A program made the translations under genes and the position numbers. DNA of 64,000 bases from an uncultured Clostridia bacterium (GTDB taxonomy: Bacteria; Bacillota; Clostridia; Christensenellales; CAG-138): the NCBI GenBank assembly GCA_934633695.1, contig CAKTYT010000007.1, forward strand, positions 6,625 to 70,624. Direction: 5' to 3'. Of the stretch, positions 46,273 to 55,220 are shown one piece after another; the stretch's first letter is position 1; each line of letters opens with the position of its first letter. Below the pieces are notes generated by a model that ran no database searches, was not told where the DNA came from, and was given only the letters and a program-made list of their open reading frames with translations.

Positions 46273-49252
46273 GGTAGCTCCGGCAAGATTGTCAGAGACA
46301 GTTGTTGAAAGCGAAGACACACACGAAATTGAAAAATTTCGAGAATGCAATCTGATTAATATTGAAGAGCAAAATAGTTCCCTTTCCGCTAAGGGAATAG
46401 GAGCCAGTGTTACATATGACTATGTTGCCGCAGCTCAATACGGATATGATCATGCATGGGATACTCCAACTTATTCGGGTGGGGATTGTGCAAACTTTAC
46501 TTCACATTGCCTTGCAGCGGGAGGTGTGGAAATAATAAACAGCTCAACGTATTATTCATACAATACTCCCAGCTACCAGAATTGCAGTGGTGCACTCGAA
46601 GACTATCGAAACCCTTATATTGCATCAGCAGCTCAGCTTCTTTATTTGAGTGAGTTTTATGAGGTAATATCTAACCCCTCACATTCGGAAATCGAATTGG
46701 GAGACATTGTTTTTATGCAAAGTGGATATCCGGATGGGCATGTAGTTATTATTACTGGATTTAATGGCACAATGCCACTGTACTCTGCTCACACGACTGC
46801 GAGGCAGAATCAACCGCTGTACAACTTGGCAACATTTGTTGTAAAAATGCGCAGGCCGCTTGGATCATCTCCAACTCCGAGTGGCGGAGTTCAGGATTTG
46901 ACAAACCCGAAGAATCCCAACAAGTATTCGACTCCCCCTTCCGGCACTTATCTCAACGTAGGTGACAGCGGCACCTACGTAAGCTGGCTTCAGGCCTGCC
47001 TGAACCAGTGCGGCTACAGCTGTGATGTTGACGGTCAGTTCGGTTATGGTACCGCCGAAGCACTTAAGAGTTTTCAACGTGCATATAGTCTTACAGTTGA
47101 TGGCGGTTTTGGCCCAGAGTGCAGAACGAAAATTATTGCTGTGCTTACGGTGGCAACGCCGAGCATATCTGTTGCGAATGTTGAAAACGGGAAACAAGTA
47201 ACAATAACAAGCGGTAACGGAACAACGATTTTCTATACAACGAATGGTTCAAATCCAACTGAAAGCAGCACAAAATACACCGGAGCGTTCACTTTGTACG
47301 GTTCTGCAACAGTAAAGGCTGTTGCAATGCAGAATTGCAGGTTTAACAGTGATGTTAAATCAACACAGGTTACAATAGATCGTCCGGGTAAACCTTCCAT
47401 TAATGCGGTTTGTGTTGCACAACGCGTGTGGATTAAATGGGCACCGACGGCTAATACACACCATTACGATGTTCGTATTTATCCGGAAGGTTCTCAAACT
47501 GAGATAATTTGCGAGTATGGCGTTACAAACAGCTATATGGCGTTCGAACTTCCTGCGGGAAAATACTATGCGAACGTTGCTTCATGTAATCAAAACGGAA
47601 CTGTTTACACGTTTAGCGACAGCACAGCGGTATTCACCGTGACAAATATTACCGATTCCAGTTATCAACCGGCGGCAACGGTAACATCCGGCAGTCATCG
47701 CTATGTTCTCTATCCTGACAGAATGGGTAGTTGGCAGGAAGCAAAAGAATTTTGTGAGCGTCAAGGAGGACATCTTGTTACAATCACAAGTGCAGCAGAG
47801 CAACAGACGGTTCAATCTCTGTTGCAGCAGTACAGCTCAGATGCGAGCTGCTGGTTGGGCTGCAAACTTATGAACGATGGCAGTTGGATGTGGGTTACAG
47901 GCGAAGCCCTCGGCTACACCAATTGGAGATCAGGTGAACCTAACAATTACGGCAATGATGAAGGTTATGGAATGGTTGTTGGGGACTACAATGGACAGTG
48001 GAATGATATTGCAATGACTACCGGCAGCTATAACTTGTGCGTCGTTCTTGAACTCGAGTTAACTTATCATACCGTCACATTCAAGGACTGGGACGGAACG
48101 GTGCTAAAGACGCAGCAGGTTGAACATGGTAAAGCGGCAACAGCTCCTGCGAACCCGACCCGCACGGGCTATACCTTCACCGGCTGGGACAAGGCGTTCA
48201 CCAATGTTACAGCAGATCTCGTTGTTACAGCACAGTACAGTGCAAATACCTACACTGTCACCTTCAAGGATTGGGACGGGACTGTACTGAAAACACAGCA
48301 GGTACAGTACGGCAATGCAGCGACAGCTCCTGCGAACCCGACCCGCACGGGCTATACCTTCACCGGCTGGGACAGGACGTTCACCAATGTTACCGCAGAT
48401 CTCGTTGTTACGGCACAGTACAGTGCAAATACCTACACTGTCACATTCAAGGACTGGGACGGGACTGTACTGAAAACACAGCAGGTACAGTACGGCAGTG
48501 CAGCGACAGCTCCTGCAAACCCGAGCAGAGAGGGTTACACGTTTACAGGCTGGGATAAGGCGTTTAATAACGTAACAAGCAATCTCACTGTTACGGCTCA
48601 ATATCAAGTAAACGAAGTTGACCCCAATGCAGTGAGGTTCGAGATTGAAAAAGTTCGCTCACAACCTGGAGCGGATGTGTCAGTTAAGCTGAACATTGAA
48701 GGTGAATATGAAGCACATACGTTAACGGTCTACGTATTCTTCGACGCCGAAAAACTAAGCTTGACATCCAGTGGATTAACTAAAGGTGATATATGGATGC
48801 AAATGCTTATGAACAGTGGAACGGTCTTAACTGATACGACATCTGTCCCAGGAAAGATAGGGTTGGTTGCAATCATGCCAGCTGATTCGTTTAGTGGAAG
48901 CGGGACTTTGTTTACGATGAATTTTCATGTCGCAGACGATGTCGAGTTGGAAACTGAAATCCCAATAACAATACAAATAGTACAATTCACAAACTTTCCT
49001 GATGGGGGCGAGGAGTCACCCATATCGCACTATATAGTTAATGGAGGAATTGAAATCCCTTCATTTACCTTTGGTGATGTGAATAATGATGGATTGATAA
49101 ACGCATCAGATGCTATTTCAATAATGCGTCATGCCCTTGGGACTACCCTGCTTACTGGAACGGCTTTGCTCGCAGCTGATTATAATCAAGATGGAGTTGT
49201 GAATGCAAGCGATGCTCTTCGTATAATGCGAGTAGCACTTGGAGTAAATTAA
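46214..49252 (+). CDS. Secreted multidomain protein: amidase-like, peptidoglycan-binding, C-type lectin, InlB repeats, cohesin-like, dockerin
   Basis: A 1012-residue secreted protein. Order by approximate residues: signal peptide 1-28; amidase_6/CHAP-like domain 66-215 with GGDCANFTSHCL (Cys) and DGHVVIITGF (His); peptidoglycan-binding_1 domain 244-312 (VGDSGTYVSWLQ, DGQFGYGTAEALK); chitobiase-type beta domain 320-390 (IFYTTNGSNPTES); Fn3-like 395-475; C-type lectin domain 492-615 with EPNN and QWND calcium/sugar motifs; three InlB repeats 617-800; cohesin-like domain 805-940; dockerin 952-1012 (DVNNDGLINASD and DYNQDGVVNASD). It can plausibly cut or bind peptidoglycan, bind glycans, receive dockerins and dock itself. 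It shares its leader with the LRR gene and is followed after 17 bp by the next scaffold gene. Confidence 0.85.
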   Translation: MKRKLKAIAAILLALVMFVSVAPARLSETVVESEDTHEIEKFRECNLINIEEQNSSLSAKGIGASVTYDYVAAAQYGYDHAWDTPTYSGGDCANFTSHCLAAGGVEIINSSTYYSYNTPSYQNCSGALEDYRNPYIASAAQLLYLSEFYEVISNPSHSEIELGDIVFMQSGYPDGHVVIITGFNGTMPLYSAHTTARQNQPLYNLATFVVKMRRPLGSSPTPSGGVQDLTNPKNPNKYSTPPSGTYLNVGDSGTYVSWLQACLNQCGYSCDVDGQFGYGTAEALKSFQRAYSLTVDGGFGPECRTKIIAVLTVATPSISVANVENGKQVTITSGNGTTIFYTTNGSNPTESSTKYTGAFTLYGSATVKAVAMQNCRFNSDVKSTQVTIDRPGKPSINAVCVAQRVWIKWAPTANTHHYDVRIYPEGSQTEIICEYGVTNSYMAFELPAGKYYANVASCNQNGTVYTFSDSTAVFTVTNITDSSYQPAATVTSGSHRYVLYPDRMGSWQEAKEFCERQGGHLVTITSAAEQQTVQSLLQQYSSDASCWLGCKLMNDGSWMWVTGEALGYTNWRSGEPNNYGNDEGYGMVVGDYNGQWNDIAMTTGSYNLCVVLELELTYHTVTFKDWDGTVLKTQQVEHGKAATAPANPTRTGYTFTGWDKAFTNVTADLVVTAQYSANTYTVTFKDWDGTVLKTQQVQYGNAATAPANPTRTGYTFTGWDRTFTNVTADLVVTAQYSANTYTVTFKDWDGTVLKTQQVQYGSAATAPANPSREGYTFTGWDKAFNNVTSNLTVTAQYQVNEVDPNAVRFEIEKVRSQPGADVSVKLNIEGEYEAHTLTVYVFFDAEKLSLTSSGLTKGDIWMQMLMNSGTVLTDTTSVPGKIGLVAIMPADSFSGSGTLFTMNFHVADDVELETEIPITIQIVQFTNFPDGGEESPISHYIVNGGIEIPSFTFGDVNNDGLINASDAISIMRHALGTTLLTGTALLAADYNQDGVVNASDALRIMRVALGVN
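48062..48610 (+). repeat. Three tandem 183-bp repeats (InlB-type)
   Basis: Units start at 48062, 48245 and 48428. Each encodes 61 residues of type YTVTFKDWDGTVLKTQQV ending GYTFTGWD and VVTAQY. Copies one and two are nearly identical; copy three diverges toward its end. Confidence 0.85.
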
Positions 49253-49269
49253 AACGAATGGAGAAAAAG

Positions 49270-52200
49270 ATGAAAAGAATTATTTCACTCATCGTAGCAG
49301 CCGCAATGATTTTTTCAATGCTGGCTGTCAACCTTCCCACTATCGGCGAGGGAAGCAGCAAAGACCCGGTTCAATTTGCTTTGCAGCACGTTGAAGCAAG
49401 TCCGGGCGACGATGTGACAGTTAATTTCACGGTCACAGGCGAATTTGAAGCAAATACACTGCATGCATATGTCTACTTCGACAAGGATGCTTTGTCCATT
49501 GTTGGTAAGCTGACAAAGGGTGAAGTGTGGATGGACATGCTGATGAACGGCGGAACAGTTGTAGATACCGGAACGCAGAAACCGGGTGAGCTTGGTATTA
49601 TGGCTATAATGCCTCAAGATCCGTTCACGGCAAATGGTATAATTTACACCGTAAAATTTCATGTTGCTGAAACGGTCGCTCCCGGCACAACTCTTGATTT
49701 AAGACTGGAGATCAGAGAATTTTCCAACTATCCTCTTGAAGGTGAGGAAACGCCCATCGAGAATACGGCGGAGAGCGGTTCGATATCCGTTATTGCCGGA
49801 AACAAAACTGTAACCTTTATGGTTGACGGCGAACAGTATGCAGTGTTTACCGGACGTCCCGGGGAAACCATAGTTCTGCCCGAAGAACCCATTAAGGAAG
49901 GATACTCTTTTGGCGGTTGGACAGGTTTGCCTGAGGATAGACTCGTGCCGGATGAGGACGTCGTGGTTGAGGCTGCATGGATCGCAAACGATTACACCAT
50001 CACCTACAACGTAAATGGCGAGTTCTATGCAGCACAGACCTATCACTATGGTGATGTAGTAACAGCACCTGAGTACAGCGTACCCACGGGCTATACATTC
50101 AGCGGTTGGGACATACCCGCTACAATGCCCGCGGAGAACCTTGTTCTCAATGCAACATTGACACAGAATGATTACACCATTACCTACAACGTAAACGGCG
50201 AGTTCTACGCAACACAAACTTATCACTACGGTGAAGTAGTAACAGCACCCGCCTATGAAGTACCCACCGGCTACACCTTTAGCGGTTGGGACATACCTGC
50301 CACAATGCCTGCAGAGGACCTTGTTCTCAATGCGACACTGACGCAGAACGACTACACCATTACCTACAATGTGAACGGCGAGTTCTACGCAACGCAGACC
50401 TACCATTACGGCGATGTAGTAACAGCACCCGAGTACAGTGTACCCACTGGCTATACGTTCAGCGGTTGGGAAGTACCTGCCACAATGCCTGCGGAGAACC
50501 TTGTTGTAAATGCAACATTGACACAAAACGATTACACCATTACCTACAATGTGAACGGCGAGTTCTATGCAACACAGACCTATCATTACGGTGATGTAGT
50601 AACAGCACCCACCTATGAAGTACCCACTGGCTATACGTTCAGCGGTTGGGAAGTACCTGCTACAATGCCCGCTGAGAACATTGTTGTAAATGCAACACTG
50701 ACGCAGAATGATTACACCATTACCTACAACGTAAACGGCGAGTTCTACGCAACGCAGACCTATCATTATGGTGATGTAGTAACAGCACCCGAGTACAGCG
50801 TACCCACTGGCTATACCTTCAGCGGATGGGACATACCCGCAACAATGCCCGCAGAGAACCTTGTTCTCAATGCGACATTGATAGAGAACGACAAGTACAC
50901 CGTGACGTTTATAGTTGACGGCAGCGAGTATTCTGCATTTACGGGTTATGCCGGTGACTCTATCGTCCTTCCCACGGCACCTGAGAAGATCGGTCACACT
51001 TTCAATGGTTGGTCAGGACTTCCTCAGGACGGACTTGTTCCGGGAGAAAATATAACTGTTACTGCAAGGTGGATAGTAAACAGCTATACGATTACCTACA
51101 ATGTGAACGGTGAGTTGTTCGAGACACGAACTTATCTTTTTGGTGGCGAGGTAACAGCACCCGAGTACAGCGTACCCAATGGCTACACCTTCAGCGGCTG
51201 GGATGTACCTTCAACAATGCCCGCGGAGGACCTTGTTCTCAATGCGACACTGACGCAGAACGACTACACCATTACCTACAATGTGAACGGCGAGTTCTAC
51301 GCAACACAGACCTACCATTACGGTGATGTAGTAACAGCACCTGAGTACAGCGTACTCACTGGTTATACCTTCAGCGGTTGGGAAGTACCTGCCACAATGC
51401 CCGCTGAGAACATTGTTGTAAATGCGACATTGACACAGAACGATTACACCATTACCTACAACGTGAACGGTGAGTTCTACGCAACACAGACCTACAATTA
51501 CGGTGATGTAGTAACAGCACCCGCCTATGAAGTACCCACCGGCTACACCTTTAGCGGCTGGGATGTACCTGCCACAATGCCTGCGGAGAACCTTGTTGTA
51601 AATGCAACATTGACACAAAACGATTACACCATTACCTACAACGTAAATGGCGAGTTCTACGCAACACAGACCTACCACTACGGTGATGTAGTAACAGCAC
51701 CCACCTATGAAGTACCTACAGGCTACAGCTTCAGCGGCTGGGATGTACCTGCCACAATGCCCGCTGAGAACATTGTTGTAAATGCAACATTGACACAAAA
51801 CGATTACACCATTACCTACAACGTAAATGGTGAGTTCTACGCAACGCAGACCTATCATTACGGCGATGTAGTAACAGCACCCGAGTACAGCGTACCCACC
51901 GGTTATACGTTCAGCGGTTGGGAAGTACCTGCCACAATGCCTGCGGAGAACCTTGTTCTCAATGCAGCATTGACGCAGAATGACTACACCATTACCTACA
52001 ACGTAAACGGCGAGTTCTACGCAACACAGACCTACCACTACGGTAATGTAGTAACAGCACCCACCTATGAAGTACCTACAGGCTACAGCTTCAGCGGCTG
52101 GGAAGTACCTGCCACAATGCCTGCGGAGAACCTTGTTCTCAATGCAACACTGACAATAAATACCTACACGGTAACATTTGTTGATTGGGATGGAGAGCTT

Positions 52201-52530
52201 CTCAGCACTCAGACTGTTGAGCATGGCAGCGGTGCGGTTGCTCCTGACGATCCGGAACGCGAGGGATACGTCTTCATCGGATGGGACATTGAGTTTGACA
52301 ATGTTACCTCGGATCTTGTGATAACGGCAATGTACGAAGAGGCCGTACTTATCGGTGACGTTGACGGTGATGGACAGATTTCAACAGCTGACGCATTGAT
52401 TATCCTGCGTATGGCAATGGGCATCCATCCCGTTGAAAACCTTGAGCTTGCAGATTATGACTGCGATGGTATTATAACTACTATGGATGCACTCTGCGTT
52501 CTCAGATTGGCAATGGGAATTATCGGCTAA
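49270..52530 (+). CDS. Scaffoldin-like protein: cohesin-like domain, 14 InlB-type repeats, dockerin
   Basis: A 1086-residue secreted protein. ATG 49270 has TGGAG 6 bp upstream and is preferred over ATG 49258. The signal peptide spans about 1-25. A cohesin-like beta-sandwich covers about 31-175 (VEASPGDDVTVNFTVTG, AYVYFDKDALSIV, IYTVKFHVAE). A stalk of 14 InlB/Listeria-Bacteroides repeats follows (about 178-1020); 11 are nearly identical 60-residue units with NDYTITYNVNGEFYATQT and GYTFSGW. The C-terminal dockerin (about 1026-1086) has Ca loops DVDGDGQISTAD and DYDCDGIITTMD. Having both modules, it can bridge a dockerin protein and another cohesin. It is probably co-transcribed with the gene ending at 49252. 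Confidence 0.87.
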   Translation: MKRIISLIVAAAMIFSMLAVNLPTIGEGSSKDPVQFALQHVEASPGDDVTVNFTVTGEFEANTLHAYVYFDKDALSIVGKLTKGEVWMDMLMNGGTVVDTGTQKPGELGIMAIMPQDPFTANGIIYTVKFHVAETVAPGTTLDLRLEIREFSNYPLEGEETPIENTAESGSISVIAGNKTVTFMVDGEQYAVFTGRPGETIVLPEEPIKEGYSFGGWTGLPEDRLVPDEDVVVEAAWIANDYTITYNVNGEFYAAQTYHYGDVVTAPEYSVPTGYTFSGWDIPATMPAENLVLNATLTQNDYTITYNVNGEFYATQTYHYGEVVTAPAYEVPTGYTFSGWDIPATMPAEDLVLNATLTQNDYTITYNVNGEFYATQTYHYGDVVTAPEYSVPTGYTFSGWEVPATMPAENLVVNATLTQNDYTITYNVNGEFYATQTYHYGDVVTAPTYEVPTGYTFSGWEVPATMPAENIVVNATLTQNDYTITYNVNGEFYATQTYHYGDVVTAPEYSVPTGYTFSGWDIPATMPAENLVLNATLIENDKYTVTFIVDGSEYSAFTGYAGDSIVLPTAPEKIGHTFNGWSGLPQDGLVPGENITVTARWIVNSYTITYNVNGELFETRTYLFGGEVTAPEYSVPNGYTFSGWDVPSTMPAEDLVLNATLTQNDYTITYNVNGEFYATQTYHYGDVVTAPEYSVLTGYTFSGWEVPATMPAENIVVNATLTQNDYTITYNVNGEFYATQTYNYGDVVTAPAYEVPTGYTFSGWDVPATMPAENLVVNATLTQNDYTITYNVNGEFYATQTYHYGDVVTAPTYEVPTGYSFSGWDVPATMPAENIVVNATLTQNDYTITYNVNGEFYATQTYHYGDVVTAPEYSVPTGYTFSGWEVPATMPAENLVLNAALTQNDYTITYNVNGEFYATQTYHYGNVVTAPTYEVPTGYSFSGWEVPATMPAENLVLNATLTINTYTVTFVDWDGELLSTQTVEHGSGAVAPDDPEREGYVFIGWDIEFDNVTSDLVITAMYEEAVLIGDVDGDGQISTADALIILRMAMGIHPVENLELADYDCDGIITTMDALCVLRLAMGIIG
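49987..50886 (+). repeat. Five tandem 180-bp repeats, first block
   Basis: Each 180-bp unit encodes 60 residues of the stalk. Units differ mainly at two cassettes: APEYSV versus APTYEV/APAYEV, and WDIP versus WEVP. These are combined in different ways, as if shuffled. Confidence 0.92.
51079..52158 (+). repeat. Six tandem 180-bp repeats, second block
   Basis: Same 180-bp unit as 49987-50886. The first unit is diverged (NGELFETRTY). The blocks are separated by one different 64-residue InlB-type unit (YTVTFIVDGSEY) at 50887-51078. Confidence 0.92.
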
Positions 52531-52563
52531 TGCCTGCCGGTGAGATGCATCGGTACTGACAAA

Positions 52564-52600
52564 AAACCGGGTTATCCGTAAGGATGCCCGGTTTGCTTTA
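52564..52600 (+). terminator. Bidirectional terminator after the scaffoldin-like gene
   Basis: AAACCGGG pairs with CCCGGTTT, with an inner ATCC/GGAT stem. It lies between convergent genes. Confidence 0.8.
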
Positions 52601-52637
52601 CTTTGAAATGTTCAGGTGAAACAGTTTGATTCTTCGT

Positions 52638-53219
52638 TTAGCCAAAGGTGCGAAGAACAAGGCTGTCAGCACCTTTACGGTATTCGTCATTAAGATTCTT
52701 ATCGTTTGAAACAAAGAACATGATCACGCCATACTGCTCGTTTTTCATAGCGGAAACAATCATGATTCGAGTTCCTTCCGGAGCCTCGCCTGTTTCATCG
52801 TCAATAAGGTTATATTCAACAATATAGCCGATGCAGCCGTCCTGCTGAATATTTTTGTAATTGAAAATTTCGACGGTTTTACCTTTTTTGCCAAAAGCTT
52901 TTATCAGGTATTCCTTGACTTCATCCTCGGTGTTTGCAGCCATTTTGAAGGAAGCTTCATCAAATTTCATAGCCATATAGGTAATGGTGCTGCCGGTGAA
53001 GTCGGATTCACCTTTGAAAACGTAATACGTAAGGTATGCGGTCCCCATCTCTTCGGTCATATCGACAGCAAGAAAATGGTTTTTTGGCATATAAAATTTT
53101 ACGTAGTTGTCTGAGTAAACGGAGTCCTTGTTTATTCGGTACTTTTTGCAGCCGACAGAAGCGGTGCAAAACACGAGGACAAGGAGAACGGAAATAAATT
53201 TTACAGCATTCTTCTTCAT
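52638..53219 (-). CDS. Lipoprotein of unknown function
   Basis: A 193-residue lipoprotein. ATG 53219 has TGGAGG upstream and is preferred over the ATG four codons earlier. The lipobox TASVGC puts the lipidated Cys near 24. The mature domain alternates strands and helices (ATYLTYYVFKGESD shortened: AYLTYYVFKG; GYIVEYNLIDDETG; GVIMFFVSND) like small PsbP/DUF-type exported proteins of Firmicutes, but I cannot name the family. It sits downstream of thyX on the same strand with 30 bp between, so co-transcription with the dCMP deaminase-thyX pair is possible. Confidence 0.7.
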   Translation of the reverse strand: MKKNAVKFISVLLVLVFCTASVGCKKYRINKDSVYSDNYVKFYMPKNHFLAVDMTEEMGTAYLTYYVFKGESDFTGSTITYMAMKFDEASFKMAANTEDEVKEYLIKAFGKKGKTVEIFNYKNIQQDGCIGYIVEYNLIDDETGEAPEGTRIMIVSAMKNEQYGVIMFFVSNDKNLNDEYRKGADSLVLRTFG

Positions 53220-53249
53220 ATTAACCTCCATATTGGTTGTGGAACAAAA

Positions 53250-53870
53250 TCAGCAAACATCATCAAAAATGATAGGTATCAGTCCTTGAAACTCTTTGAG
53301 CAGAGGCAATGAGATTTCACGCATCGCAGGATGTGCGGCAGGAGCACAGCGGAGCAAGAAAAAATGACGCCACTCGCGGAGGTTCATCGTACAGATAAAC
53401 TCGGTTTTAAGACTGTTGGGAAGCACGCTCCTTGCATCCTCCGGCCTTGCACCTGCATTCAGAAGAGAAAAGTATGCATTTTCACAGCTGAGCATGGCAT
53501 CTTCCCAAACAGCATAGCAAGGTGAACCGGGTTCCGCAAAATACGGCTTGATAAATGTCAGCTCACTGCCGAATTTTGCTTTCGAATAATTGCAATAACG
53601 TGTACTTTCCTGCGAATAGCTAGCAATTCTATGCCGGACCCATTCGTGTGAAACACCCCTGTCACAGACGATACGGACACTCACGCTGAAATGTTCTATG
53701 GGACTTTCATGCCCCCTTCCGAGCATATGCCTTATGAGTTTTTCGGCTGAGTCAGGCGATACGGAATCTTCCGACTTATAGCAAACTCTTCCACACAATT
53801 CGAGATGACGCAGAACTTCCTCACCGTTGGGGCGATTGATAATTTCAAAAGACGGAGATATAATTTTCAT
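53250..53870 (-). CDS. thyX: Flavin-dependent thymidylate synthase
   Basis: Makes dTMP from dUMP using methylene-tetrahydrofolate and FAD/NADPH. The 206-residue length fits ThyX. The signature appears as RHRIASYSQESTR near residue 78, a variant of RHRxxSxNxxSxR with Ser in place of the usual Asn. LRNLREWRHF-type residues appear as NLREWRHFFLLR near 160. ThyX needs no dihydrofolate reductase, common in anaerobes. The gene directly follows a dCMP deaminase, whose product dUMP is its substrate. Confidence 0.95.
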   Translation of the reverse strand: MKIISPSFEIINRPNGEEVLRHLELCGRVCYKSEDSVSPDSAEKLIRHMLGRGHESPIEHFSVSVRIVCDRGVSHEWVRHRIASYSQESTRYCNYSKAKFGSELTFIKPYFAEPGSPCYAVWEDAMLSCENAYFSLLNAGARPEDARSVLPNSLKTEFICTMNLREWRHFFLLRCAPAAHPAMREISLPLLKEFQGLIPIIFDDVC

Positions 53871-53879
53871 CTTAAAAAC

Positions 53880-54317
53880 CTATACTTTTGTGCGCAGAAT
53901 AATCCCGTTCTCACCGCGGCAGACTATCTCACTTATGCCCGCATTTTTTATTAGCCTGCGGCAGATAACGCACGGAGCGGGAGCAGCAAGTTCACCCTTG
54001 CTGTCAAAGCCTGCAAGGTACAGCACAGAGCCTATCATTTCCTTACGCGAGGCAGAGATAATTGCATTTTGTTCCGCATGGACGGCAACACATTTTTCAT
54101 ATTGCTCGCCGTGAGGAATATTATTTGCTTCACGCCAACATTCACCGGTATCGCAGCAATTGGGCTCACCTCGTGCGGCACCGTTATAGCCGGTAGAAAT
54201 TATTTCGTCATTGTTAATTATGACCGCCCCGTATTGACGGCGAAGACAGGTTGAACGCTGGGCAACACTTGCGGCAATGGCAAGGTAGTATTCATCCTTT
54301 GTGATTCTCTTGGGCAT
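53880..54317 (-). CDS. Deoxycytidylate (dCMP) deaminase
   Basis: Deaminates dCMP to dUMP, feeding the ThyX enzyme encoded 9 bp downstream. The 145 residues match the zinc-dependent CMP/dCMP deaminase fold. HAEQNAI gives the zinc His and catalytic Glu, and PCVICRRLI gives the two zinc cysteines. TGYNGAARGEPNC near the N-terminus is typical of ComEB-type deaminases. AAAGGA precedes the ATG. Confidence 0.95.
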   Translation of the reverse strand: MPKRITKDEYYLAIAASVAQRSTCLRRQYGAVIINNDEIISTGYNGAARGEPNCCDTGECWREANNIPHGEQYEKCVAVHAEQNAIISASRKEMIGSVLYLAGFDSKGELAAPAPCVICRRLIKNAGISEIVCRGENGIILRTKV

Positions 54318-54363
54318 GTGGTATTTCCTTTCTCAGAGTAAATGCCGGAGTCCTTGATAAAAC

Positions 54364-55128
54364 TTAATGTCTTTTCATGCTAAGCACCAGAGGACAATCC
54401 CAATAGAGAAGTTTTCCTTCAAATATGCTTGCTAGCATGATGCTGTTTGTTGTTAAATTGTCAATATCCTGCTTTTTCAAAGCACAAATGCGGTGCAGGA
54501 TGATTCCACATGGAAACTCATCATTTTCGTGCTGTTCCTGCAAACCGACGGCAAAGCCCTCCTTTAAAGCGAGAGATGAAAAGGAGAGCATAAGCGGTTC
54601 GTTTTTAAATGCAAGGTGAAGGTTAATCCGTCTCGGTGCGGCATTGTCACCGTTTGCACGCATGGAATTTATAAGCTCAGCGTTGCCGACTGTCTGTAAC
54701 TTCGCATCATCAGGAGAAAGCAGACTGAAAAAAGTATTATGTGCAGATTCGGTAACGATTTCACTGCTTGAAGAGAAACGGAGCCTTTTCATGATCAACT
54801 TTGCAAGCGTTCTGCACTCGGACTCATCGTTAAGGTAAAGATAAATCCGTAGGATTCTTGCCGTGCGAACAAATCCGGTGATGAAATTGCCGTTATTTCC
54901 ATTTTCGGAAAGCTTAAACCATATGCTGCAACACTTGTTTACACAATCGGTTATTTTACCGAAGGCTTTATCGGACAGAGCCTTGCCCTTTGGGTCAGAA
55001 AAGAGCAGTGTGAGCAGCGAGGGATGGTCTTGTGCGGAATCGAACCGCACTGAAGAGTCAACGCCGAAAACTGCCGGTTCGCCGTCAAAACGCCAATCAT
55101 ATTCAAACCATTTGCATTCCTGCTTCAA
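54364..55128 (-). CDS. Protein of unknown function
   Basis: A 254-residue soluble protein probably starting at TTG 55128 (AGAGG upstream). No signal peptide or membrane segments are seen. The middle (about 80-150) has a helical stretch ending RTLAKLIMKRLRFSSSSEIV; the second half contains short strands and the motif CGIILHRICALKKQDID. I do not recognise the family. It lies between alaS and the dCMP deaminase gene on the same strand, spaced about 90 and 46 bp, and could be part of the same transcript. Confidence 0.55.
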   Translation of the reverse strand: MKQECKWFEYDWRFDGEPAVFGVDSSVRFDSAQDHPSLLTLLFSDPKGKALSDKAFGKITDCVNKCCSIWFKLSENGNNGNFITGFVRTARILRIYLYLNDESECRTLAKLIMKRLRFSSSSEIVTESAHNTFFSLLSPDDAKLQTVGNAELINSMRANGDNAAPRRINLHLAFKNEPLMLSFSSLALKEGFAVGLQEQHENDEFPCGIILHRICALKKQDIDNLTTNSIMLASIFEGKLLYWDCPLVLSMKRH

Positions 55129-55220
55129 TATTGGACCTCTTTGATACTGACCGGGCGAAAAGGCTTTTAAATATGTCAGGTTCGCCCGATACAGAAAGTA
55201 AATTTATTATACTGTAGAAA

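Noticed and set aside
47690..48060. C-type lectin domain as a diversity-generating retroelement target
   Set aside because: No reverse transcriptase, template repeat or adenine-biased variable repeat is visible in the window, and the domain is an ordinary lectin type.
49699..50997. Long minus-strand frame opposite the InlB repeats
   Set aside because: A 432-codon antisense frame created by the repeated 180-bp unit; Cys-rich composition and lack of a ribosome site mark it as a shadow.
51211..52224. Second long minus-strand frame opposite the InlB repeats
   Set aside because: The same artefact of tandem repeats; no independent coding signs.
24907..52530. Classical cellulosome gene cluster
   Set aside because: Dockerins and cohesin-like domains occur, but no glycoside hydrolase, carbohydrate esterase or multi-cohesin scaffoldin is encoded in the window.
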